Source: a virus
IMG/VR virus record: IMGVR_UViG_3300020380_000001
Span: 124,001 to 188,000 of that record
Direction: 5' to 3' (one strand)
Length of the DNA: 64,000 nt
A program made the translations under genes and the position numbers. How positions within the stretch are numbered: position 1 is the stretch's first letter; every line of letters begins with the position of its first letter. The notes beneath the pieces are model-generated. The model was not told the origin of the DNA. It searched no databases and was given only the letters and a program-made list of their open reading frames with translations. This document shows, piece after piece, positions 8,970-16,578 of this stretch.

Positions 8970-9098
8970 ATGAAAACTATATTACAATGGCTTGAGAGTC
9001 TATCACCCTTTGCTTATATTGTATTACTGGCGATATTGGCGGCTATCGGCTTGACAATCGGTAACCTTATTGCGTTATTTATGACATCAGGGGTTTGA
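8970..9098 (+). CDS. 42-residue single-pass membrane protein
   Basis: Short gene with AAGG before ATG 8970. One hydrophobic segment (AYIVLLAILAAIGLTIGNLIAL) makes up most of the protein. Its stop lies 2 nt before the next start, so it sits in a tight pair with another membrane protein. Confidence 0.6.
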   Translation: MKTILQWLESLSPFAYIVLLAILAAIGLTIGNLIALFMTSGV

Positions 9099-9100
9099 AT

Positions 9101-9418
9101 ATGGAACCGGCTGTTATAAAAGTACTGATAAGCACCGCTGGCCTATTTGTAGGCTTTGTGTTGGCTATGTCTGCGCACCTTTGGCTCCCTAGGCTGTTTA
9201 GGGCTATACTCAAACGAATGCCTCTCGCCCCTGCTAAAAACACAGTAGTTGGTGATACGCCAGATCAACGTGTACGAGAGTTTATTTGTAGAATTGACGG
9301 GTGTATAACCGTTGGGTCATACTACGGTATGGCACAGGCAACCTGTAGACGATGTGGGCATAAAAACGCTTGCGCTGGTACACACGTTCCTGAATGGCGC
9401 GACCCGACACTGGAGTGA
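9101..9418 (+). CDS. Membrane-anchored protein with a zinc-ribbon-like tail
   Basis: 106 residues from ATG 9101, with GGGG 8 nt upstream; a TTG at 9095 is less likely. Residues 6-28 are a membrane segment. The C-terminal half has CRIDGC and CRRCGHKNAC, spacing compatible with a zinc site. Follows a 42-residue membrane protein. Function unknown. Confidence 0.65.
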   Translation: MEPAVIKVLISTAGLFVGFVLAMSAHLWLPRLFRAILKRMPLAPAKNTVVGDTPDQRVREFICRIDGCITVGSYYGMAQATCRRCGHKNACAGTHVPEWRDPTLE

Positions 9419-9450
9419 TTAAAAAATACTAATCCTCACCCTGCTCGTAC

Positions 9451-9456
9451 TAAATA
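9451..9456 (+). promoter_or_regulatory. Late-type promoter element TAAATA
   Basis: TAAATA (context GTACTAAATATC) 25 nt before the large adhesin gene at 9482, fitting late expression of a virion protein. Confidence 0.55.
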
Positions 9457-9481
9457 TCACTAAAAATAGTATGAGTATCAC

Positions 9482-12400
9482 ATGCAACGAATTCAAAATG
9501 TGGTTGCGCTCGGGACTCCGGGCGAACCCTCCCCTATACCTGAAGTTACACTAGACGACGGCACTGTCGCTGAAGGCTCTGGCACAGGCACATCGCTGCT
9601 GGTGTTTCCTATTCGCTTAACTGCGCCGTCTAATGCGCCAGTACAAGTATCATTTTCCACAGAAGTAACGGGTTCCGCCGCCGATGAAGCAACGCCAGGC
9701 GACGACTATGACGCTGTATCAGGCGCGGTGTACACTATATCTCCCGGCCAAACCCAAGTAAATGCCATGGTTACTGTGAACCGTGACTTTGATGCAGAGT
9801 ATGACGAGTTTGTGCAAGCCCGTATCACATTTGTTTCGGGTCCAGGAAACACTACTATTGCTCGTAGCGTGGCACGTGGCATTATTACAAACGACGACGG
9901 AGAGCCAGGCGATGCGTATACCGTTACATTGTCTGGCGGCACAGTTACTGAAGGCGCACCTGGCGAGAATCCACAATTAGAGTTTGTGGTTGATTTCGGC
10001 GCTGTGACTAATGTGCAGACAAGCTTTGACTTTGAAACATTGCCTACCGGCACTGCTACAGAAGGTGTTGATTATCAGTATACTCAGACTACTGTATTTC
10101 ACCCAAGCGGATCTCGCTTTGCATATGTGTATGTTGATATCATTGGCGATGACGTATTAGAAAGCAACGAAACAGTTGACGCACGTATATATAACCTAGT
10201 AGCGCCTACGGGCTCGACTATAGCTACAGGTACCGCCTCGGGTACAATTACAGATGATGATGTTCAATACGCGATAGACTTAGAGACAGGAACAGGCGAT
10301 CGTCTTGAATCCGATAACGCTGCTGGTGTAGTGAACAACATATTCAGGATACGTGTAATTGGCACTGACGCTAATGCGCCCCGTAGAGCAGGCGGGACTG
10401 TTAAATTCAGAACACTTGCAACAGGGACAGCAACACCTGGCACTGACTTCGAGGCCGTAGATAATTATGTTGTGTCTATCCCGTCCGGTTCTACTGCTGC
10501 ATATGTAGAAATACCTGTCAGAATTTACGGCGACTATGATCCTGAATCGGATGAAACGATTGTTGGTGAGATATATGACTTGGATACTACGGATAACAGA
10601 GCCTACATAAATACGTCTCAGCATTCGGTAACAATATCAGATAACGACCAAGTGGCAAATTATAGGTTGGTTACAACTAGTACGCTATACGATGAAGATG
10701 ATGGTTCGGCTGTGTTTCGTGTAGAAAACATAAATCCAGGATCAAAACCATTTGATGGTGCTACTGTGCAGATCACGTTTGAAACGTTTGTAAAAGGCGT
10801 TGCTAATGAAGCAGTCGCGGGTACTGATTATGTGGCTAAGACCCAAACAGTTACCTTCACTAATTCTTCTGCTACCTTTTTTGACATCCCTGTTTCGCTT
10901 ATAGACAACGAACAGTTAGATGGTGATAGACTGCTATACGCAAGAATTAAAGATATGGTTACTAATGACCCGCGTGCGCAGCTAGCAGGGACAGAAGCCT
11001 ACACAACCATACAAAATGAAGACACTGCATATTTTCCGTTACTAACAGGCTCAAGTCAGTCCGAGAGCTCGTCTAACTTGGTGTTTACTGTGCGAGCGTA
11101 CTTCGAAGACGTGAACGGTAATTATGTTGGATATAGCTCACCGCCTGAGCCTATTACGGGCATGTTTAGAACGTTAGTACCGACACAGGATCAAATAGAT
11201 AATCAGAACTATGCGGAGCCTGGTGTTGACTTTACGGCTGTAGATACAGGTTTTACTTTAACCAGTTCGTCGGTTAACATTAATGTGCCTATTATCTCTG
11301 ACTTGGATATTGAAGGGATAGAAACAGTTATGGCTGAAATTTATAATATCCAGTCAGACTCGCCTCGTGTGATAGTAGACAGGGTGGCTGATCACTCAGC
11401 TACCGGGATGATTACAAACGACGATCAGCCGGTTGTGTTTACTGTTAACCGTTCAGCAACAAACGTGACTGAAGGTGATCCGGGCGACAATATTACTGCG
11501 AGATTTTACGTAACTAGTAACCGCGCCGTAGCGCCCGGTAAAACAATTAACGTGCGACTGGTTACAACGAGCAATGATCGTGGTTTTTCGTACTCTGCAG
11601 GTGATAGACTTGCAGTAGCGGGCACTGACTATACCGCTATAGATCAAACTCTAACGTTTACTAATGCTGATGGTGTAGTAAGCAACTCAAGCAAATTTGT
11701 TGATGTGCCTATTATTGCCGACAACACTGAAGAAGATGATGCATTGGTATTTGTCGAGATTGCAGAGATAACAGGTGATGATCCTCGCGGCCAGTCTACC
11801 GGCACTAATGCATATAACTGGACTCGTATTACAGACGAAGACTTCCCCGCATTGCAAGTAACATGGCCTTACCCGGCTAATACCGGTGAAGAGTACACTG
11901 CAAATCAACAACGAACGTTCTCTGAATCAATATCTATATCAGGCGGTGATGGCAATTATTCTCATGTGTGGTATGTGGACAAACCATCATTTGTGACTGA
12001 ATTTAACGGCGACACACTTACTAACTATGTCGTTCGTATTAATGAGTTCACAGGTGCAGACGAGCTTATAACAGTGGGGCTAGATGTCAGTTCCACAGAT
12101 GGGCAGACAGTAACAAACACAACAACTATTACCGCACTTTCGCAAGGCGCACCAATCACGTATGATAGAATGACTATTGTAGCGAGTGCGTGGCCTTTTG
12201 AAGAAGCTGTGTTTGATGTTAACTCATCCAACCGCAACGCACGAATAGCGGGAAACAAACCGTCATGGAGTGTGCCGCCAACACCTGCTGATAGCACACA
12301 AGCCGCAACAGGCAACGGTATAAGTGTTATTGAGTTTGACTCTGCTATAAACCTGCGCGGCCTTAAGTTCCTAGTAGGCGCTGACGGCGCTGGCGAACCA

Positions 12401-12601
12401 ACTCGTTACAGAGTTAGGTACTGGACCGGTACTGAATGGGCTATAGCGCATAGTGGTAGTTATTTCACGCGAACATCAGGAAATACCGTTCAATCTCTGC
12501 TACTTAACCCAGTAACTACTACTAAGATAGAGATAGCCACCGGTAACGTGGCATCGGGTAATGACTTATTTATGACATATATTGACATATATGGTACTTG
12601 A
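9482..12601 (+). CDS. Large Calx-beta repeat adhesin / fibre protein
   Basis: 1039 residues. Six Calx-beta repeats occupy roughly residues 20-785. Each starts near a TEG/E.G turn and ends with ITNDD, ITDDD, ISDND, IQNED, ITNDD and ITDED, the usual calcium-binding end. Residues about 790-900 look like an Ig-like domain (SISGGDGNYSHVWYV). Residues 900-1039 resemble a discoidin/F5-8 carbohydrate-binding fold (GLKFLVGADGAGEPTRYRVRYW). No signal peptide, so it is probably a virion-exposed adhesin rather than secreted. A late-type promoter precedes it. It likely binds host surface glycans; that role is inferred from the domains. Confidence 0.85.
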   Translation: MQRIQNVVALGTPGEPSPIPEVTLDDGTVAEGSGTGTSLLVFPIRLTAPSNAPVQVSFSTEVTGSAADEATPGDDYDAVSGAVYTISPGQTQVNAMVTVNRDFDAEYDEFVQARITFVSGPGNTTIARSVARGIITNDDGEPGDAYTVTLSGGTVTEGAPGENPQLEFVVDFGAVTNVQTSFDFETLPTGTATEGVDYQYTQTTVFHPSGSRFAYVYVDIIGDDVLESNETVDARIYNLVAPTGSTIATGTASGTITDDDVQYAIDLETGTGDRLESDNAAGVVNNIFRIRVIGTDANAPRRAGGTVKFRTLATGTATPGTDFEAVDNYVVSIPSGSTAAYVEIPVRIYGDYDPESDETIVGEIYDLDTTDNRAYINTSQHSVTISDNDQVANYRLVTTSTLYDEDDGSAVFRVENINPGSKPFDGATVQITFETFVKGVANEAVAGTDYVAKTQTVTFTNSSATFFDIPVSLIDNEQLDGDRLLYARIKDMVTNDPRAQLAGTEAYTTIQNEDTAYFPLLTGSSQSESSSNLVFTVRAYFEDVNGNYVGYSSPPEPITGMFRTLVPTQDQIDNQNYAEPGVDFTAVDTGFTLTSSSVNINVPIISDLDIEGIETVMAEIYNIQSDSPRVIVDRVADHSATGMITNDDQPVVFTVNRSATNVTEGDPGDNITARFYVTSNRAVAPGKTINVRLVTTSNDRGFSYSAGDRLAVAGTDYTAIDQTLTFTNADGVVSNSSKFVDVPIIADNTEEDDALVFVEIAEITGDDPRGQSTGTNAYNWTRITDEDFPALQVTWPYPANTGEEYTANQQRTFSESISISGGDGNYSHVWYVDKPSFVTEFNGDTLTNYVVRINEFTGADELITVGLDVSSTDGQTVTNTTTITALSQGAPITYDRMTIVASAWPFEEAVFDVNSSNRNARIAGNKPSWSVPPTPADSTQAATGNGISVIEFDSAINLRGLKFLVGADGAGEPTRYRVRYWTGTEWAIAHSGSYFTRTSGNTVQSLLLNPVTTTKIEIATGNVASGNDLFMTYIDIYGT

Positions 12602-12611
12602 TTTGTGAATT

Positions 12612-12731
12612 AAAATGCCTTATTATAGATTCTAACAACAAGATTGGATAAAAAATAAAAATTATCCAACGACAAAACGAAAAGCAAGTCCTAAGAGACT
12701 GCCATTAATAAGAATAATAATAAGGCATTTT
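12612..12731 (+). promoter_or_regulatory. Structured mRNA leader sequestering a ribosome site
   Basis: A perfect 15-bp inverted repeat (12612-12626 with 12717-12731) closes a 90-nt loop. Inside are an 8-bp hairpin (12644-12651 with 12662-12669) and a smaller stem (12684-12690 with 12697-12702, one bulged A). The 3' arm contains TAAGG at 12721-12725, the only ribosome site for the ATG at 12736. The fold would block translation of that gene. It could also act as an end or processing site for the adhesin transcript, though no U-run follows. Confidence 0.6.
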
Positions 12732-12735
12732 GCAC

Positions 12736-14013
12736 ATGACTGACAATACCCCATACGTACCCGATCCATCTGAATTTGCATCCCTCTTTTTAGGCATTGC
12801 GATGAACTTGAAAGAGCGCAAAAAGCAACAAGATGCTGACTATGTTGATGTGTCTAAATTCATTACCATGAATGATCGTGATAATGATTTTGACATATCA
12901 AAACGATCGTCCATGCACTTCTTAGGACACGATGCTCCGAATGGTTTTGATATCCTCCCGGCTGTTGATTTAGGCGGCTTAGCCAACACAGATAAAAACG
13001 GGTACGATATGTTTATGCAGGTAGATGGCAGAATTGTCCCAGCCGAATTAAAGTCAACATCACTTAGCCCAACTGACCGTAATAACGAATATTGCCTAGA
13101 CGTAATGTCGCGACTATGCAAGCGTGTGGCATCCGGTGATTCATTTACGTTAGTGCCGCTTGAACAAGCACTAACTATCAGTTTTAAAATAAAAACCCAC
13201 TCAACCATGATGTTGAAACACTGCGACTGTTACTTGTACTTATTTGACGGTGACGCTCGTTCAGACGTTATCCAAATTTGGAAAGTTGCCGGTGATCGTA
13301 TCCTGGCATTCTTAGAAGAAAGACTTAACTTTGACAGCAAGGGGCGTTTAAAAGGCGGTTCCGGCGCGGTGAGTGTTCCTTTACAGTTCTTCATAGACAA
13401 CGGCATCGTGGTTCCGCCAATGTCAAGTAAGCAGTACGGTTGGGAAAATGCGCTTAAAGTATTACGTGAGCACTGTGACTATGACTTCAGAACAGATCAG
13501 CCAGGCCAGAAAAATGGCGAACAATTTATCAAGTATTTGTCGCCGGCACTAGATAAAGAAACAAACGAAACTTTTAAACAGCTACTAGAGCACCGCGGTC
13601 CGTCTGAGTACGAAACTAAGTTTGCAATTAACAAGCTACTTACTGAACGCGGACTAGACACCAGTCGTGTAATTATGACAGTAGTTAACAAAACCAAAGA
13701 CGGCAAGCGTATGTACTTTATGTCCGGTGCTCTACAAAAGAAAGGCAAACCCGGTGACGTGTTAATGATGCTTATGTACGAAGACATCTCCCAAAAAACA
13801 TATATGGTGGTTGTACCATACCGTGAGTATGTCACTACGTATAACGGCCGCCTCTACCTTAATCAAGCTGACGGCACTTATGCACCTCGCCCAAGACAAT
13901 CTAAAAGAGGCGATACTCTTGAAATGTATAACTTTCTTGTAAAAGATGTACATGACGCACTTGAAAAAATTGAAGTGTATTTGAACGAAGAAGCACCTGC
14001 TTCTGATAAATAA
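12736..14013 (+). CDS. Putative PD-(D/E)XK-type nuclease
   Basis: 425 residues from ATG 12736; a TTG at 12730 is less likely. NGYDMFMQVDGRIVPAELKS fits the D-x(n)-ExK pattern of restriction-type nuclease folds (D91, E104, K106). The remainder, including VIMTVVNKTKDGKRMYFMSG, is not recognised. It precedes dsbA-like and replication genes, so a DNA-processing role is plausible. The leader hairpin at 12612-12731 probably controls its translation. Nuclease activity is a motif-based inference only. Confidence 0.55.
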   Translation: MTDNTPYVPDPSEFASLFLGIAMNLKERKKQQDADYVDVSKFITMNDRDNDFDISKRSSMHFLGHDAPNGFDILPAVDLGGLANTDKNGYDMFMQVDGRIVPAELKSTSLSPTDRNNEYCLDVMSRLCKRVASGDSFTLVPLEQALTISFKIKTHSTMMLKHCDCYLYLFDGDARSDVIQIWKVAGDRILAFLEERLNFDSKGRLKGGSGAVSVPLQFFIDNGIVVPPMSSKQYGWENALKVLREHCDYDFRTDQPGQKNGEQFIKYLSPALDKETNETFKQLLEHRGPSEYETKFAINKLLTERGLDTSRVIMTVVNKTKDGKRMYFMSGALQKKGKPGDVLMMLMYEDISQKTYMVVVPYREYVTTYNGRLYLNQADGTYAPRPRQSKRGDTLEMYNFLVKDVHDALEKIEVYLNEEAPASDK

Positions 14014-14040
14014 AAACTATAAAAAAGAAGGAAACTGAAA

Positions 14041-14313
14041 ATGTCAGACGAAAGACCAAATGTACGCCACTATAACCAGGAAGACAAGGAACGCCTTAAA
14101 AAGCTGGTTAGAGAAGGGGTAGCGGTGAAACAAGAAGTTAAGGATCTTAACGACGGTTTAGCCGACGCGGTAAAGGCAGTTGCTGAGGAACTAGACATTC
14201 CTGCATCGCAGCTAAAGAAAGCGATTACTATTGCGCACAAACAGAACCTAAGTGATGAGCGTGCCAAGTTTGAAGAAGTCGAAGACATCTTAGAAACTAT
14301 AGGATTCAAGTAA
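14041..14313 (+). CDS. dsbA: DsbA-like dsDNA-binding late transcription regulator
   Basis: 90 residues, against 89 in T4 DsbA. The segment EVKDLNDGLADAVKAVAEEL, then IPASQLKKAITIAHKQNLSDERAKFEEVEDILETI follows the T4 protein pattern (lead helix, E-L-G/D-I, K-x-F/L-x-x-A-x-x-x-H-K, acidic end helix). T4 DsbA binds double-stranded DNA and aids late promoter use. Ribosome site GAAGGAAA upstream. This is not the disulfide oxidase of the same name. The many TAAATA elements in the window fit this call. Confidence 0.75.
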   Translation: MSDERPNVRHYNQEDKERLKKLVREGVAVKQEVKDLNDGLADAVKAVAEELDIPASQLKKAITIAHKQNLSDERAKFEEVEDILETIGFK

Positions 14314-14314
14314 A

Positions 14315-14650
14315 ATGAGCCAAGACACACAACACACTCTTATCAGTACTGCTGAAGAAATTAAATCGAACCAAGAAGCTGCTGCATTTGCGAGCAAGCT
14401 TTACAGCGACAACGATGACTCTATTGTTGATATTGACTTAACTTTCGATACTCAACGAGTTCTTATCGCGACAAAGCTGAGCGAGTTAATTAGCGAGACG
14501 TCACGACGACATTTCGCAACACAGTTACAAAGACATGGTGATGTGTGTCTTGCAGCCGGTGAAGCGATTCTAAACGAAGCTATTATCGACACACTCCAAA
14601 CCGCGGTTGACAGCGGTATGTTTGAAACAGACGAAGGCAGCGAAGAATGA
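14315..14650 (+). CDS. Hypothetical acidic protein downstream of dsbA
   Basis: 111 residues, helical, acidic, starting one base after the DsbA-like stop. In T4 the neighbour of dsbA is gene 33 (112 residues, RNA polymerase late co-activator). Length and position fit, but I see no sequence likeness, so gp33 is only a positional suggestion. It overlaps the next gene by 4 nt. Confidence 0.7.
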   Translation: MSQDTQHTLISTAEEIKSNQEAAAFASKLYSDNDDSIVDIDLTFDTQRVLIATKLSELISETSRRHFATQLQRHGDVCLAAGEAILNEAIIDTLQTAVDSGMFETDEGSEE

Positions 14651-15615
14651 GAAAGAACGTACTTGTACTGGGCTTAGGCATAGGTTCAGTTTATGTTGAC
14701 GAATTGTCTAAGACCCATGATGTGGACACTCTTGACAATAATCCAGAGTTAGACACGACATATAATGAGTTGTCCGATCTTGAGGTCATTGATCGCAAGA
14801 AGATGTACGACATTGCTATTGTGTGTTTGCCTAATTTCCTGCACGAACCGGCAATCGAAGCGCTGCGGGATTTAGCTGATATTATCCTTGTAGAAAAGCC
14901 GGGTTTACCGTCTCTTCCTGAATGGCAACGTATGCGTACTGAATGTGAAGTTGAAGGCACACGACTAGTGATGGCCAAGAACAACATGTACAGAAAAGGT
15001 TTAGGTGAGTTCTTTGACTTGGTTGATGTAATGATCGACAACGGCAGTGTCAAAAAGGTCTGTATTAGTTGGGTCAATAACGCACGCATTCCTAATCCCG
15101 GATCATGGTTCACTAATAAAGACAAAGCATGGGGCGGTGTTGGCCGCGATCTTATGCCGCACTTGTTAAACGAACTATACATGACAATGTACACTGATCC
15201 TGCGGATGAGCCATGCGACTGGATCAAGTCCGTAAAACTCACACAACGTTACGATATAGACAGTGCATCAAAGTTATGCAGTGATCCAGAATACGCGAAT
15301 GGTGATGCCACAGGCGTTTATAACGTAGACGATCGCGCTGTGATAGTTGCAGAAGACGACGGCGTGGAATACCACCTCACGGCTGACTGGGCACACGACT
15401 ATGGTGTCGAAGATGTGGGTATCTCGGTTGAGCTTACAGAAGGCTACATGTTGTATCGTTTAGGCCTATGTCCTAACGAGTGCTACGGTGATATGGTAAA
15501 CACGATGCTCGCGTTTATTGACGACCAAACATTCTGGGAAGAACAAGCCGAGATTGACGATTTCACGCTAGGTGCAATCGACTATTTGTATGAAAATGGA
15601 GACAAAAATGTCTGA
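14647..15615 (+). CDS. Gfo/Idh/MocA-family oxidoreductase
   Basis: 322 residues. N-terminal Rossmann pattern (VLVLGLGIGSVYVDEL), then VCLPNFLHEPAIEAL and the family EKP motif at E83-K84-P85 (ILVEKPG). GGVGRDLMPHLLNELY corresponds to the substrate-side helix with a conserved DxxxH. These enzymes use NAD(P) on sugars or related alcohols. It is translationally coupled to an MDR dehydrogenase. In bacterial polysaccharide loci the same two domains occur fused as one bi-domain oxidoreductase, so the pair may act together. Confidence 0.85.
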   Translation: MRKNVLVLGLGIGSVYVDELSKTHDVDTLDNNPELDTTYNELSDLEVIDRKKMYDIAIVCLPNFLHEPAIEALRDLADIILVEKPGLPSLPEWQRMRTECEVEGTRLVMAKNNMYRKGLGEFFDLVDVMIDNGSVKKVCISWVNNARIPNPGSWFTNKDKAWGGVGRDLMPHLLNELYMTMYTDPADEPCDWIKSVKLTQRYDIDSASKLCSDPEYANGDATGVYNVDDRAVIVAEDDGVEYHLTADWAHDYGVEDVGISVELTEGYMLYRLGLCPNECYGDMVNTMLAFIDDQTFWEEQAEIDDFTLGAIDYLYENGDKNV

Positions 15616-16570
15616 GAAGATTAGATACCTACACGCCTACGGTGACAGAAAGATCGTGTTTAGTGAAATAGACAAGCCTTCTTGTCCTGATAACGGTGTA
15701 TTAGTAAAAACCATTATGACTGGCGTGTGTCGTTCAGACGTAGCGCAGTACCTTGGTGATGAAAAGGGTGTGCCGTTCGGTATGTTTGGGCACGAAGGTC
15801 TCGGCGAAGTAGTTGAGATCGGTAAAGATTGTCATAAACCAGGACTAAAAATTGGTTCTATAGTTAGCACATGGAGCGACCCTGCGTATGCTGACTACTA
15901 TCCAGCCAAGATGAATGAGTTTGTTATCGTTCCTGAAGCCGCGCCTAAGTATATCTTACAGCCGGTGGCGTGCGCGATTAACATTCTTATGCAGACTATT
16001 AAATTCATGGAGCGCATGGATTTAGTGGGTGAAGAAATCCTGCTTCTTGGCACCGGCTTTATGAGTACTATTATCGGTGACGCTGCTAAAGCACGCGGGA
16101 TTGACATGACTATTGTTGGTCGCGCTAATACTGAGAAGTGGGATTCGCTTGGTTTTAAACGTTATGACACCAGTGCTGAATTGTGCGACGAAATAAAAAA
16201 TAAAACGCGTAAAAATTTTAGTGTAGTCATAGACTTATCGTCAAAAGAAGAAAACTTCTACGCCATTTCTGAAACCCTTGCCGGTGACGAAGCGTTAATA
16301 TGTTATGCAGGCACTCCTATGAGTGATGTGAAAACAAACTTCTTTGCCAACTGCTGGAAATGTCATACGTTGATTATGCCTAGCCCCAGAAACCGTGACT
16401 TTAATGATAGTATGGCAGAGTCTGCAAAACTTATTGAAGCCGGTGTTCTTGACACAGACAAGCTTTGGACTTGCGGTTATACACGTGATGTTGAAGCTGA
16501 TGTGATTCAAGCATTTGAAGACGGTTCTGACAGAACACCTGATTATATCCGGGGCTATATTAGCTGGTAA
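15608..16570 (+). CDS. MDR/zinc-type alcohol dehydrogenase-like protein
   Basis: 320 residues from ATG 15608, chosen for GGAG five bases upstream. Medium-chain dehydrogenase features: GVCRSD with Cys41 and GHEGLGEVVEIG with His62 and Glu63, the usual catalytic zinc ligands. The structural-zinc four-cysteine loop is absent. The nucleotide-binding stretch ILLLGTGFMSTIIGDAAK is less glycine-rich than usual. It overlaps the Gfo/Idh/MocA gene by 8 nt, so they are likely partners in one sugar-type reaction. Substrate unknown. Confidence 0.82.
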   Translation: MSEKIRYLHAYGDRKIVFSEIDKPSCPDNGVLVKTIMTGVCRSDVAQYLGDEKGVPFGMFGHEGLGEVVEIGKDCHKPGLKIGSIVSTWSDPAYADYYPAKMNEFVIVPEAAPKYILQPVACAINILMQTIKFMERMDLVGEEILLLGTGFMSTIIGDAAKARGIDMTIVGRANTEKWDSLGFKRYDTSAELCDEIKNKTRKNFSVVIDLSSKEENFYAISETLAGDEALICYAGTPMSDVKTNFFANCWKCHTLIMPSPRNRDFNDSMAESAKLIEAGVLDTDKLWTCGYTRDVEADVIQAFEDGSDRTPDYIRGYISW

Positions 16571-16578
16571 GGTAACCA

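Noticed and set aside
9706-10053. Antisense frames within the adhesin
   Set aside because: Shadows of the repetitive Calx-beta coding sequence; no ribosome sites.
14315-14650. Naming this gene 33 (late co-activator)
   Set aside because: Only length and position agree with T4; no sequence likeness visible.
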